From a bacterium (lineage in GTDB: Bacteria; 4484-113; JAGGVC01): DNA of 32,870 bases. Within the stretch, counting starts at the first letter, position 1, and every line of letters begins with the position of its first letter. The stretch is from assembly GCA_021158185.1 (NCBI GenBank), contig JAGGVC010000093.1, forward strand, positions 1 to 32,870, written 5' to 3'. Of the stretch, positions 25,438 to 32,870 are shown piece by piece. The translations under genes and the position numbers were made by a program. The notes below the pieces were generated by a model, which was not told the DNA's origin, ran no database searches, and saw nothing but the letters and a program-made list of their open reading frames with translations.

Positions 25438-25480
25438 CCGCGATTGTACCAGTCGAAGCTCGAAAATGAAAATCGCGCGA
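25438..25480. repeat. 43-bp direct repeat, left copy
   Basis: Identical over 43 bases to 29839-29881 and in the same orientation, 4401 bases apart, flanking the PKD lipoprotein gene. On the minus strand it contains TGGTACAAT, an extended -10-like box, with TTTTCA 18 bases further upstream, and it ends in the palindrome TCGCGCGA. It lies 58 bases before the start of the four-helix membrane protein, so this copy may be that gene's promoter. Confidence 0.9.
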
Positions 25481-25518
25481 AAGCTGGGAATCATGGCAAG
25501 CGCTATCCATCCACTCGT

Positions 25519-28500
25519 CTATCCCAGCCAACAGTATCCAAGCGCTCCGTTCCGGAAGTAGCTGACGCGCGGCAGGTCGTCGGCCGAAAGTTCGAGGGAT
25601 GTGTGCCAGCCTGACAGCCCGAATTCATCCACGATTTCGATGCTCCAATTCGAACCGTCGTTGAAAGCATACATAAGATCGGCGTTTGAGGCGTTGTAGT
25701 AGCTAATGTGCGGAAGGTCGTTCGAATCAATCGCAATCGACGTGTACTGACCAGTCATGCTGTCGGTGTCGACGGTTTCGATCGCCCAGCCCGAGCCGTC
25801 GTTGAATGCATGTTTCAGCGTGAAGTTCTCGCTGGCGTGATAACTTATATGCGGGTAGTCGTTCGAGTCGAAAGCGAGCGATGTATACGAACCGACACGA
25901 CCGTTGCTGTCGACAATCTGCGTCGACCAGGTTGCTCCGTTGTAGCTTGCATACTTCAGATTTGCGACAGATCCATCCGTCGTCATGTACTGGTAGCTGA
26001 TGCGCGGTTGATCGCTCGAATCTATGGCGATCGACGGATCAAAGCCAGTACTGCCGGTGCTATCTACTGTAGTCACACTCCATGAAGAGCCGTTATAAGT
26101 GGCGTACTTCAACCTTCCATCATACCTCGTGCCCATGCCTTCGGGTACGGGATGCAAGTACAGGTACGCGATATGCGGATGTCCATTCGAGTCGAGCGCG
26201 ATTGACGTGCTCATACCGGTTAGACCGGCACTGTCTACCGTAGTTTTCGTCCAGGTTGCTCCATCGAAGTATGCATACTTCAAGTCCTCGCCGGTAACAT
26301 TATGGTAGCTAATGTGAATATTGTCGCTCGAATCAACTGCTATTGAGGACTGCCAGCCGGTCGTTCCAACGTCATCGACCGTTTCCTTGATCCACGAAAT
26401 ACCGTCGAAGAAACTATGTGCAAGGAAAGAAGGAAAGTAGCTGATATGCGGTCGATCGTTTGAATCGAGTGCGAGCGATGTGTTGTCTTGACAATCGGGA
26501 TCGACGGTTTCGAAATGCCACGAAAAGATATGGATTAACACGGTGTCGGTATCGGTTGCATCGTCATCGTCGGTCACTCGCAGCTCTGCCAGGAAGTCGC
26601 CGCGTCCCGTATACGTGTACTGAGCGTCTCCGTCTGTTGGGCTCGACCATTCGTAAGATCCGTCACCGTCGAAGTCCCATTCGTAGAGCACTATCGTTCC
26701 ATCCACATCGCTGCTGCCGTCCGCGTCGAAATTAACGACGAGCGGAATGTTGCCGGTCGTCACGTCAGCGTTCGCGACCGCGACGGGCGGGAAGTTGTTC
26801 ACGACAATCTTTATTGAATCTGTGCCCGTTGCACCAAGTTCGTCCGTAGCGCTGCAGACCGCATAGTACGTTCCGTCGATTGTGTACTCATGATCCGCGA
26901 AGGGATCGGATCCGGTGTCAAGGTCGAAAATGCCGTCGTTCGTCCAATCCCATTCATATTTGACGATGATGCCGTCTGGGTCGTCCGAATTGCTTGCGTC
27001 GAAATGTACGGTGAAAGGCGGCAACCCGCTTGTCGGATTTGCTTGAAGATCGACATTCGGTTCAGTATTCACGTGTATCAATACGGTATCAGTATCGGAT
27101 GCGTTGTCGTTGTCCAAAACTCGCAACAGAGCGTCGTAGTAGCCTCCGCTCGTATATGTGTGATCGACGGTTCCGCTCTCGTCCGAGGAATAGTCGTAAA
27201 AGCCATCTCCGTCAAAATCCCATATGTAGCGCGTGATGCTTCCGTCCGGGTCGTAGCTCCCCTCGGCATCGAAGTGAACCAACAAGGGGTAATTCCCCGA
27301 CGTTGGATCTGCGTTTGCTTGCGCAATCGGACTGATTACCACTTTGATGATTACGGTATCGGTGCTGGAATCTTCGTCGTCATCCGTAACCTTCACCGAA
27401 ACAGAGTAAGAGCCTGTATTGTCGTACGTATAATGAGCGGCTGGATCTATTCCGGAGTTGTACTCGAAAGTTCCGTCCGCGTCCAAGTCCCATTCGAATC
27501 GGATAATGTCTCCATCCAGATCGGTACTACCCGAAGCGTCGAAGTTCACGGTAAGAGGTGCATCGCCCTTGTAATAATCGGCATTCAAAACGGCGCTTGG
27601 AGGCTTGTTGGCAACGATAATTTCCACCGAATCCGTGCCTTGCGCGTCGATCTCGTCCGTAATCCTGACGGTCGCGTTGAAAACCCCGCCTTCATTGTAG
27701 GTATGCTGGATTGTAGGTACGGCACCGCTCGTATCGTCGTAGACGGCGTCCCCATCCCAATCCCACTCGTATTGAACTATCGCTCCGTTGGGCGATGTCG
27801 AACCGCTGGCATCGAAACTGACGACTAATGGCGGATTGCCGCTCGTCGGATCCGCCGTCAAGCTCGCAACCGCTGATGCGAAAACGGTGATGGTTGTGCT
27901 GGAAGTCGCGCCTGCACCCTGTTCGTCCCAAACGCGAACGGTCGCTTCGAAAATTCCGTCTTCGGTGTAAGTGTGATTTACCACTGCGGTCAAGCCCGTA
28001 TCCTCGTCATAGATGCCGTCGCCTTCGTAATCCCATTCGAATCTGGATATCGGGGCGCCGCCCGGCTGCGATCCCGACGCGTCGAAAACTACAGAAAGAG
28101 GGGCGAAGCCGGTATCTTGATCGACGGTTAGCGATGCCTGCGGGCCGTTGATATCGACTGGGGCGAGACTTGCTGCATATGTGTACCCGTCCGATGCGAT
28201 CAGGTTTATCGTCGGATTGAACTGGCCGCCCGAATCGTATGTGTGTGAAATGACATCGTCTGTGCCGTCGGCTAGGTAGTTTTCGTGGATTTCCGGCCTC
28301 AGTCCCATGTCCCAAGCGATCCACAGCGTAAACGGTCGGGCGACTTCACCTAATACCTGAATCGAAAGGTTCACATCCATCGAATCCACGCCTGTCGGGG
28401 CCAACTGAGTGTCCATAAGGATGCCAGACGGCGCGGTATCTTCTCCGGGCTCTTGTCGAGCGATCGCATACAACACAGGCTGACTTGCACTAACGGTTCG

Positions 28501-29688
28501 AGATTTGCCGCGAAGCGCGCTAGTCTGCGAGCCGCCGGATGCGTAGTTGTATCGTACTGCAAGGCCCTCGCGCTCAGGAGGCATCGTGATCGGATCGGGG
28601 CGAGGCGCGCTTGCCGTGTCTGCGTTAAACAGGTCGGGATTATCCAGGTTGGGGAGCCACTCCGGTTCCGGATTGGCGTCGCTGATCCGCCACAAATCGT
28701 ACCCTTCCGTGCTGTTAAGGTAGTTGTTCGCTATGGGCGTAATGTCCGAGATACCGATGTCGCCGCTTCTGTCGCCGTCGATCTGCTCGTATAGTTCCTG
28801 CTCCAGTGCGGTTTCGGCTTCTGCAACGGTTAACAGGTAGTATTGAGCAATAGGCGTGATATCGGCGATTCCAACTTCGCCATTACCGTCGTAATCGCCC
28901 ACGTTCCGCTCGGTCCATTCGAGAATGAAACTTCCGTCGGGGTTATCCTGTGGAGCAAAATCGACAGGCGCCATGGTTCGACGCATTTCCTCCGCACTCG
29001 ACGTCGTGCGAGAGGCGAGGAACGGGGATGAAGCGAAAACGACGGAGAAGGCGGATGCTCTAGTTTGCGATGCGTTTCCGTGTGCGATTCGCGCCATGCC
29101 GTATTCGAGGTGCCCCGGCTCGTTCGTCATCGCAAGCGTAAGAACATCGTCCACCTCGCCGAGGAGACCGCCGTATTCGGTACCGGTCGGCGTTAACCCG
29201 GTATTGTCGTAATAGAGGACGAAATACAGGCTTGCCGGCGTGTCATCGGGATGCTCGTCTTCGTATGTCGGGATGCCGCCGGCAGCCCCAACGGTTAGTT
29301 TGCCGCTAATTTCGTCCCAGGACATTTCATACGCATCGGCGGCGTCGCGATTCGGGACGTTGTTGTTGTCAACAACGAACAGCGTGAATGCGCCGGCATC
29401 CGTTTCGAGCGATACGCCGTCCGTGGTGTCCAAAGCGTCTACACGCGGATGGGATGTGCGGTCGGGCGTCTGTTTCAACCCCTGCTCCGCGTTGAAGCCC
29501 GACGAAGCTTCCGTATCGGCGTAGTCGTTCCCGTCTGTGACGGCGTGATTATCGCCTTTCATGCCTCCGAGCGACGCCGATGCTCCGGTTAATGAGGATT
29601 TTCCTCCGTTTGAGCACGACACAGCGAACAGCGCAAACAAAGCCGCACACAGAACCGCAAAAACTGCAACCGCAATCAAATTACGCAT
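25519..29688 (-). CDS. Large surface lipoprotein: dockerin-like pair, six PKD domains, beta-propeller
   Basis: This 1389-residue lipoprotein starts at ATG 29688; the in-frame TTG at 29724 would spoil the signal peptide. The lipobox is FAVSC (Cys25). Residues about 250-325 contain an FN3-like strand (SFILEWTERNVG) interrupted by two calcium loops, DYDGNGEVGIAD and DGDRSGDIGISD, each followed by ITPIA-x-x-YL, before YDLWRI resumes. Six PKD domains follow (about 512-1045), with LVVxFDASGS and the EWDxDGDG pattern. The C-terminal 340 residues hold seven repeats of about 48 residues (S-AIDSxDxPHISY ... LKYAxxDGxxW ... ETVD). WHFETVD before the first repeat can complete the incomplete seventh, giving a closed seven-bladed propeller. 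Likely adhesion or scaffold function. No enzyme motif seen. Confidence 0.92.
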   Translation of the reverse strand: MRNLIAVAVFAVLCAALFALFAVSCSNGGKSSLTGASASLGGMKGDNHAVTDGNDYADTEASSGFNAEQGLKQTPDRTSHPRVDALDTTDGVSLETDAGAFTLFVVDNNNVPNRDAADAYEMSWDEISGKLTVGAAGGIPTYEDEHPDDTPASLYFVLYYDNTGLTPTGTEYGGLLGEVDDVLTLAMTNEPGHLEYGMARIAHGNASQTRASAFSVVFASSPFLASRTTSSAEEMRRTMAPVDFAPQDNPDGSFILEWTERNVGDYDGNGEVGIADITPIAQYYLLTVAEAETALEQELYEQIDGDRSGDIGISDITPIANNYLNSTEGYDLWRISDANPEPEWLPNLDNPDLFNADTASAPRPDPITMPPEREGLAVRYNYASGGSQTSALRGKSRTVSASQPVLYAIARQEPGEDTAPSGILMDTQLAPTGVDSMDVNLSIQVLGEVARPFTLWIAWDMGLRPEIHENYLADGTDDVISHTYDSGGQFNPTINLIASDGYTYAASLAPVDINGPQASLTVDQDTGFAPLSVVFDASGSQPGGAPISRFEWDYEGDGIYDEDTGLTAVVNHTYTEDGIFEATVRVWDEQGAGATSSTTITVFASAVASLTADPTSGNPPLVVSFDASGSTSPNGAIVQYEWDWDGDAVYDDTSGAVPTIQHTYNEGGVFNATVRITDEIDAQGTDSVEIIVANKPPSAVLNADYYKGDAPLTVNFDASGSTDLDGDIIRFEWDLDADGTFEYNSGIDPAAHYTYDNTGSYSVSVKVTDDDEDSSTDTVIIKVVISPIAQANADPTSGNYPLLVHFDAEGSYDPDGSITRYIWDFDGDGFYDYSSDESGTVDHTYTSGGYYDALLRVLDNDNASDTDTVLIHVNTEPNVDLQANPTSGLPPFTVHFDASNSDDPDGIIVKYEWDWTNDGIFDLDTGSDPFADHEYTIDGTYYAVCSATDELGATGTDSIKIVVNNFPPVAVANADVTTGNIPLVVNFDADGSSDVDGTIVLYEWDFDGDGSYEWSSPTDGDAQYTYTGRGDFLAELRVTDDDDATDTDTVLIHIFSWHFETVDPDCQDNTSLALDSNDRPHISYFPSFLAHSFFDGISWIKETVDDVGTTGWQSSIAVDSSDNIHISYHNVTGEDLKYAYFDGATWTKTTVDSAGLTGMSTSIALDSNGHPHIAYLYLHPVPEGMGTRYDGRLKYATYNGSSWSVTTVDSTGSTGFDPSIAIDSSDQPRISYQYMTTDGSVANLKYASYNGATWSTQIVDSNGRVGSYTSLAFDSNDYPHISYHASENFTLKHAFNDGSGWAIETVDTDSMTGQYTSIAIDSNDLPHISYYNASNADLMYAFNDGSNWSIEIVDEFGLSGWHTSLELSADDLPRVSYFRNGALGYCWLG

Positions 29689-29728
29689 AATTCCACCACT
29701 CCCGGGGCAAAGAGAATAAGCCAATGAG

Positions 29729-29758
29729 ATTATACAGGTTATCCTGTTATCCTGCCAA
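29729..29758 (-). promoter_or_regulatory. Promoter of the PKD lipoprotein with tandem octamer in the spacer
   Basis: On the minus strand TTGGCA (29758-29753), an 18-base spacer and TATAAT (29734-29729), with expected start near 29722, 34 bases before ATG. The spacer contains AGGATAAC twice in tandem, a possible operator. Confidence 0.65.
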
Positions 29759-29838
29759 CAATAGCGGTATTAAGAACTTCACAGCGGCGATATTACAGCT
29801 TTTAACGTATCGCCGCCTTGTCGATCTCATCTACCCCA

Positions 29839-29881
29839 CCGCGATTGTACCAGTCGAAGCTCGAAAATGAAAATCGCGCGA
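29839..29881. repeat. 43-bp direct repeat, right copy
   Basis: Exact copy of 25438-25480. On the minus strand its TGGTACAAT box would give a second, upstream promoter for the PKD lipoprotein (start near 29837, leader about 150 bases). The CRP-type palindrome at 29904-29917 would then be centred about 73 bases upstream of that start. Confidence 0.9.
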
Positions 29882-29903
29882 TGGGATAGAATCCTTGTCA
29901 ATG

Positions 29904-29917
29904 GTGAAATATTTCAC
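29904..29917. promoter_or_regulatory. CRP-type 14-bp perfect palindrome
   Basis: GTGA-AATATT-TCAC is a perfect palindrome and matches the CRP/FNR-family core GTGA-N6-TCAC. With one more base each side it is GGTGA-N6-TCACA, 9 of 10 conserved CRP positions. The window encodes a cAMP-forming cyclase (13707-17018). No CRP gene is in the window, so binding is inference. Confidence 0.55.
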
Positions 29918-29984
29918 AAGCGGCGGATGGTTTAAGGCGGCAGGTGAAAATGGGGGGTGCGCGGGATTCACGCGCGTCGTGGAG

Positions 29985-30575
29985 CCGAGGCTTCAGCCTC
30001 GGAATGCGGGATTTACGCGGCAACAGAGTCAGTGCGCGCGTGCAGGGCGCGGCTTTTACACCCGCCCACCGATGAATGAAAACAGTTCCATTTTGACCTT
30101 CCTCCACTCCTAAAGAAAGCCGCGCGCACCTGTAGAACGCCATTTAGCCTGTACAGCGCCCAGTCGTGGGCGCGTCTTTGCTATCAAAAAAGAGAGCGGC
30201 CATTCCTGGCCGCCGGGCGCCCTCAAAAGGGCGCTCTCTTTGTACTGCGAGCTTACAAATCCAACCCGGACCGGCATCGTCTCGGTGGCTGCGAGTGAAC
30301 GCGAGCATCGCCGGCGTTTAGTGAGCGCTAGGAGTACGGAACTTCAGTTCCGTCGCTGCTCGATGCACTTCAGTGCAGCGTTTGCGCCGCTAAAGCGGCT
30401 TGAAGATGAAGCAACTGAAGTTGCTTACTCCGAAGAAACACCTACGCCACGGGCTCCCCTGTACGTGCGTGCGGCAGCACGCGCGCGATCGGGGTTTTCG
30501 CGCGCGTACACTCAAGACCGCGCGACTAATCGCGCATCTCCGCGGTAAATCGCGTATCCTGCGCGTCGTTGCGCA
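29985..30575. repeat. Array of short perfect hairpins in a long non-coding region
   Basis: The 957-base gap 29689-30645 has no convincing gene. It contains many exact inverted repeats: 29985-30002 (8 bp, loop TC), 30156-30173 (7, GTCG), 30196-30213 (7, TTCC), 30217-30234 (7, CAAA), 30336-30353 (8, TC), 30364-30377 (6, TC), 30386-30399 (6, AA), 30409-30426 (8, GA), 30467-30482 (6, GGCA), 30479-30507 (9, 11-base loop), 30520-30535 (6, CTAA) and 30560-30575 (5). Five share a CT-NN-AG centre with unrelated arm sequences. The four at 30336-30426 start 28, 22 and 23 bases apart. Confidence 0.75.
30186..30241 (-). terminator. Multi-armed bidirectional terminator-like element
   Basis: An outer 9-bp stem (30189-30197 with 30233-30241) encloses two hairpins, 30196-30213 and 30217-30234. 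On the minus strand the structure is followed by six T (30191-30186); on the plus strand it ends in CTCTCTTT. It lies between two divergent genes, where no gene end needs a terminator, so it may end an unrecognised transcript. Confidence 0.5.
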
Positions 30576-30597
30576 ATTTCCCGAACTTTGATAGAAT
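30569..30597 (+). promoter_or_regulatory. Promoter of the right-edge lipoprotein
   Basis: TTGCGC (30569-30574), a 17-base spacer and TAGAAT (30592-30597) with an upstream TGA making an extended -10. The start codon is 49 bases downstream. Confidence 0.55.
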
Positions 30598-30645
30598 GCA
30601 TTGCGGATTTCAGGCGCTCAAAGCGTATCTCTAGGAAGGCATATT

Positions 30646-32870
30646 ATGAATCGCTCGTATGTGAAAGCGGTATCGGTTATCATCTGCATCGCGCTCGGCA
30701 TTGCATTACTTTTTTCAGCGTGCAGCAAGAAAACCTCACGGCATTCGACTGGCAACTTCAGCGGCGTTTCATCGCCAGTTGCTCAGGAACAGTCAGATGA
30801 GAATAGACCACAGCCCATTACGCGCACACTCGCGCAGGTTGTAGCCGAGATCGAGGCCTACGAGCCGCCGGGGGAAGCCATGGTCGATCCCGATGTGTTT
30901 GCGATGCTTCGTGATGAGCTTGTAGCACAGATAACCAGGCTTGCGAAATCCGCAGGAACCGACAGGCTGGCCGCCGCTGCACCGACGGGGGATTCCGGGC
31001 GCGTCACCGATCTCGCGTATGACCCCGGCAGCGACATGCTCACGTGGAGCTATGCCAACGTCGGCGATTACGATCTATCAGGCGAAGTCGGTATTTCCGA
31101 CATCACGCCGATCGCGCAGAACTACCTAGCGAACACGACCGACGGCGTAGGCAACGATGAGTACGAAGCGTGGGTGGATGGCGATGACAGCGGCGAGGTC
31201 GGCATATCGGACATAACACCTATTGCCAGTAACTACCTGAACGATGTAAAGGAATACCGGATTCTTACATCGGCATATCCAGACAGCGGATTTGCGACTC
31301 TCGGCGATCCGGTTCCCTACGGCGAACAGGGAGAATTCCCAAAAGCCTACTCCGTCGTTTTGCCCGATGGCGCCAGCGCCTATATGGCTGTTGAACCGGT
31401 TGGCGCTGACCTCGCACCCGGCGAACGAAGCGATGTAATTTCACTCATTGGAGAGCCGATCATCGCTTCTGTCGAGCCGACATCCGGCTTGGAGTTCGCG
31501 TCTGTAATGTTCTCTGCATCCGTCTCAGGCGAAGAGCCGTTCACGTACGCCTGGGACTTCGGCGGTGGTACAGATCCGGAGACGAGCACAGAGGAATCGC
31601 CGACTGTTTCGCTCGGTTCAATGGGAACGTACGATGCGTCGCTTACGGTTACAAACGATTACGGTCAGGACACATTCGATTTCACGCTTTCGGTTACGAA
31701 GCTCGTAAACGAGAATCTCGTGCCGGTGGCGCAGGCATGGCCGCTCGTCGGGGACGCGCCGCTCACGGTCGCGCTCGTATCGAACGGCTCGTACAATCTC
31801 ACGGGCGAGATCGTGCTCTACGAGTGGGACTTCGAAAGCGACGGGGTCTACGATTACTCGCAGGCGCTACCGTATAACGTCGAGCACGAGTACGAGGGTG
31901 GAACCTGGCGCGCGACGCTGAGGATCACGGACGAAAACGGCGCGACCGCGGCCGCGGTGACCCCGGAGATAACCGCGCTCGCGGAGAATCCGAACTGGAC
32001 GTTCGAGAAACTATTTGATTGGGAATACGGGGGGGAGCCCGAATATATAACGCTCAACATCGATCCCGATACCGGGCTTCCGATCCTCACGTATCTGAAG
32101 GATAGAAAATTCAAGATGACATTCAAGAACGAAGATATGGAGTGGGAAACCGACTATTGGGGGTTGTGGACTGGCGATAGTGTAAAAGATGTATCAAACG
32201 CGGTCATTTACGGTGATTCTTCGATCTTCCAGGTCGTAAGGAAGGATAATTCTCAAACCGGCGATAAACTGCTCTATGTGCTGAGGCGATTCCCGGACGG
32301 GGACTGGGACGACACTGTCGTTCTCGAATCCGATTACAGTTCTTCAACTCCCCGCCCGAAGCTCGCGCTCGACCCGGAAGGGAGGATTGGTCTCATCTAT
32401 CCCTGTAGCGGCGGGATGGTAAAATACGCCTTATTCGATGGAGTTAGCTGGAACTACGAGCCGATGGATTTCGAGTATACCTGGCCATGGTTTGCAGGAT
32501 TCGGGTACCGCGGCGATACTCCGTGCGCGGTGCGTGCCTGGGATACCATAACCGTCTTCGAAAAACAGGAAGATTCATGGAATCCTACGATTGTCGGAAT
32601 ACCGGATCCCGGTGATACGTTCGAAAATACTCTCTGTTCATCGAGCGGAGAAAGCCTGTACATCTGCGCAACGGAGCTCAACTCGCAAAAAACATGGATC
32701 TGGCAGAATACCGACGATTTATGGCTGAAAGACAAGCTTTACGATACAGGCGGCGCGCTTCTAGCTAAGCCGCAAGCCATCGCCTCGAACGAAAACATGG
32801 CTGCAGTAGCTTTGTACATAAACGACTTCCCCGGGTACTACCTCGTTCTTGCATACGGAACAAACGGCGA
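30646..32870 (+). CDS. Large surface lipoprotein: dockerin-like pair, two PKD-like domains, propeller-type repeats (3' end cut)
   Basis: The frame from ATG 30646 stays open for 741 codons and runs off the right edge. AGGAAGG lies 6 bases before ATG. The lipobox is LFSAC (Cys26). At about 130-206 an FN3-like strand (DMLTWSYANVG) leads into calcium loops DYDLSGEVGISD and DGDDSGEVGISD, each followed by ITPIA-x-NYL, then YRILTS resumes. Two PKD-like domains follow (about 270-352 and 360-445; AYAWDFGGG and YEWDFESDGVYD). The rest starts with WTFEKLFDWE and has repeats such as LNIDPDTGLPILTY and LALDPEGRIGLIY ... VKYALFDGVSWNYE, like the propeller blades of the 25519-29688 protein. Same architecture class, clearly diverged. 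The stop and the full repeat number lie outside the window. Confidence 0.88.
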   Translation, partial: MNRSYVKAVSVIICIALGIALLFSACSKKTSRHSTGNFSGVSSPVAQEQSDENRPQPITRTLAQVVAEIEAYEPPGEAMVDPDVFAMLRDELVAQITRLAKSAGTDRLAAAAPTGDSGRVTDLAYDPGSDMLTWSYANVGDYDLSGEVGISDITPIAQNYLANTTDGVGNDEYEAWVDGDDSGEVGISDITPIASNYLNDVKEYRILTSAYPDSGFATLGDPVPYGEQGEFPKAYSVVLPDGASAYMAVEPVGADLAPGERSDVISLIGEPIIASVEPTSGLEFASVMFSASVSGEEPFTYAWDFGGGTDPETSTEESPTVSLGSMGTYDASLTVTNDYGQDTFDFTLSVTKLVNENLVPVAQAWPLVGDAPLTVALVSNGSYNLTGEIVLYEWDFESDGVYDYSQALPYNVEHEYEGGTWRATLRITDENGATAAAVTPEITALAENPNWTFEKLFDWEYGGEPEYITLNIDPDTGLPILTYLKDRKFKMTFKNEDMEWETDYWGLWTGDSVKDVSNAVIYGDSSIFQVVRKDNSQTGDKLLYVLRRFPDGDWDDTVVLESDYSSSTPRPKLALDPEGRIGLIYPCSGGMVKYALFDGVSWNYEPMDFEYTWPWFAGFGYRGDTPCAVRAWDTITVFEKQEDSWNPTIVGIPDPGDTFENTLCSSSGESLYICATELNSQKTWIWQNTDDLWLKDKLYDTGGALLAKPQAIASNENMAAVALYINDFPGYYLVLAYGTNG

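Noticed and set aside
26890-27828. 312-codon plus-strand frame opposite the PKD gene
   Set aside because: Antisense shadow of the repetitive PKD coding sequence. No start signals, and the minus frame shows clear PKD domains.
29985-30241. Integron attC sites or tRNA-like genes
   Set aside because: No RYYYAAC/GTTRRRY core pairs and no cloverleaf with anticodon arm could be built.
30240-30548. Open frame of about 100 codons in the hairpin region
   Set aside because: No ribosome site, Arg/Ala-rich low-information translation, and it runs straight through the inverted-repeat array. Treated as chance.
29985-30575. CRISPR array
   Set aside because: Units are individually palindromic with different arms. 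There is no constant repeat of 23-37 bases alternating with unique spacers, and no cas gene.

Overview
The window comes from a bacterial chromosome that I cannot place in a named phylum. Several features point to an uncultivated, Gram-negative-type lineage. It carries many lipobox-bearing lipoproteins, LPP20/FlgT-like envelope proteins and tRNA genes without encoded CCA. Promoters often have a G-rich or TGn-extended TATAAT box, and TTG or GTG starts are common. Calcium-loop (dockerin-like), PKD, subtilase and beta-propeller modules are abundant, so cell-surface and secreted biology dominates. No phage, IS transposase or CRISPR array was seen.

Layout. 1-1604: a small YtxH-like membrane protein and an isocitrate/isopropylmalate dehydrogenase family enzyme, closed by a strong terminator. 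1914-3230 (-): an acidic-repeat lipoprotein. 3352-6867: a lipoprotein subtilase interrupted by one in-frame TGA that is followed at once by a hairpin, then a translationally coupled small lipoprotein. After it come a relic of a second subtilase C-terminus and a paralogous small lipoprotein, so this is a decayed tandem duplication. 7023-7613 (-): a truncated P-loop kinase and the tRNA-Val and tRNA-Cys genes. 7724-8707 (-): a polyprenyl diphosphate synthase. 8813-10420: a secreted subtilase with a C-terminal dockerin-like domain. 10586-11197: an AT-richer secreted protein. 11334-13575 (-): two LPP20/FlgT-like envelope proteins. 13707-17018 (-): a soluble-AC-type cyclase/ATPase/TPR protein. 17226-22684: an operon-like run of membrane pyrophosphatase, CPA2 antiporter, PII-like protein and M28 peptidase. 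22741-25380 (-): an SH3/NlpC-P60 hydrolase, a HicB-like small protein and a four-helix membrane protein. 25519-29688 (-) and 30646 to the right edge (+): two large divergent lipoproteins sharing a dockerin-like pair embedded in an FN3-like domain, followed by PKD domains and propeller-type repeats.

The 957-bp region between those two lipoproteins is the least ordinary stretch. It holds one copy of a perfect 43-bp direct repeat whose other copy lies on the far side of the 4.2-kb lipoprotein gene. It also has a CRP-type palindrome, an array of about a dozen short perfect hairpins (five with a CT-NN-AG centre and different, self-complementary arms), and a multi-armed bidirectional terminator-like element.

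Functional links. The pyrophosphatase and antiporter suggest PPi-driven cation homeostasis, with the PII-like protein as a likely nucleotide-sensing regulator. The cyclase and the CRP-type palindrome suggest cAMP control of the big surface lipoprotein. Functions are inferred from sequence motifs read by eye; no database search was possible.
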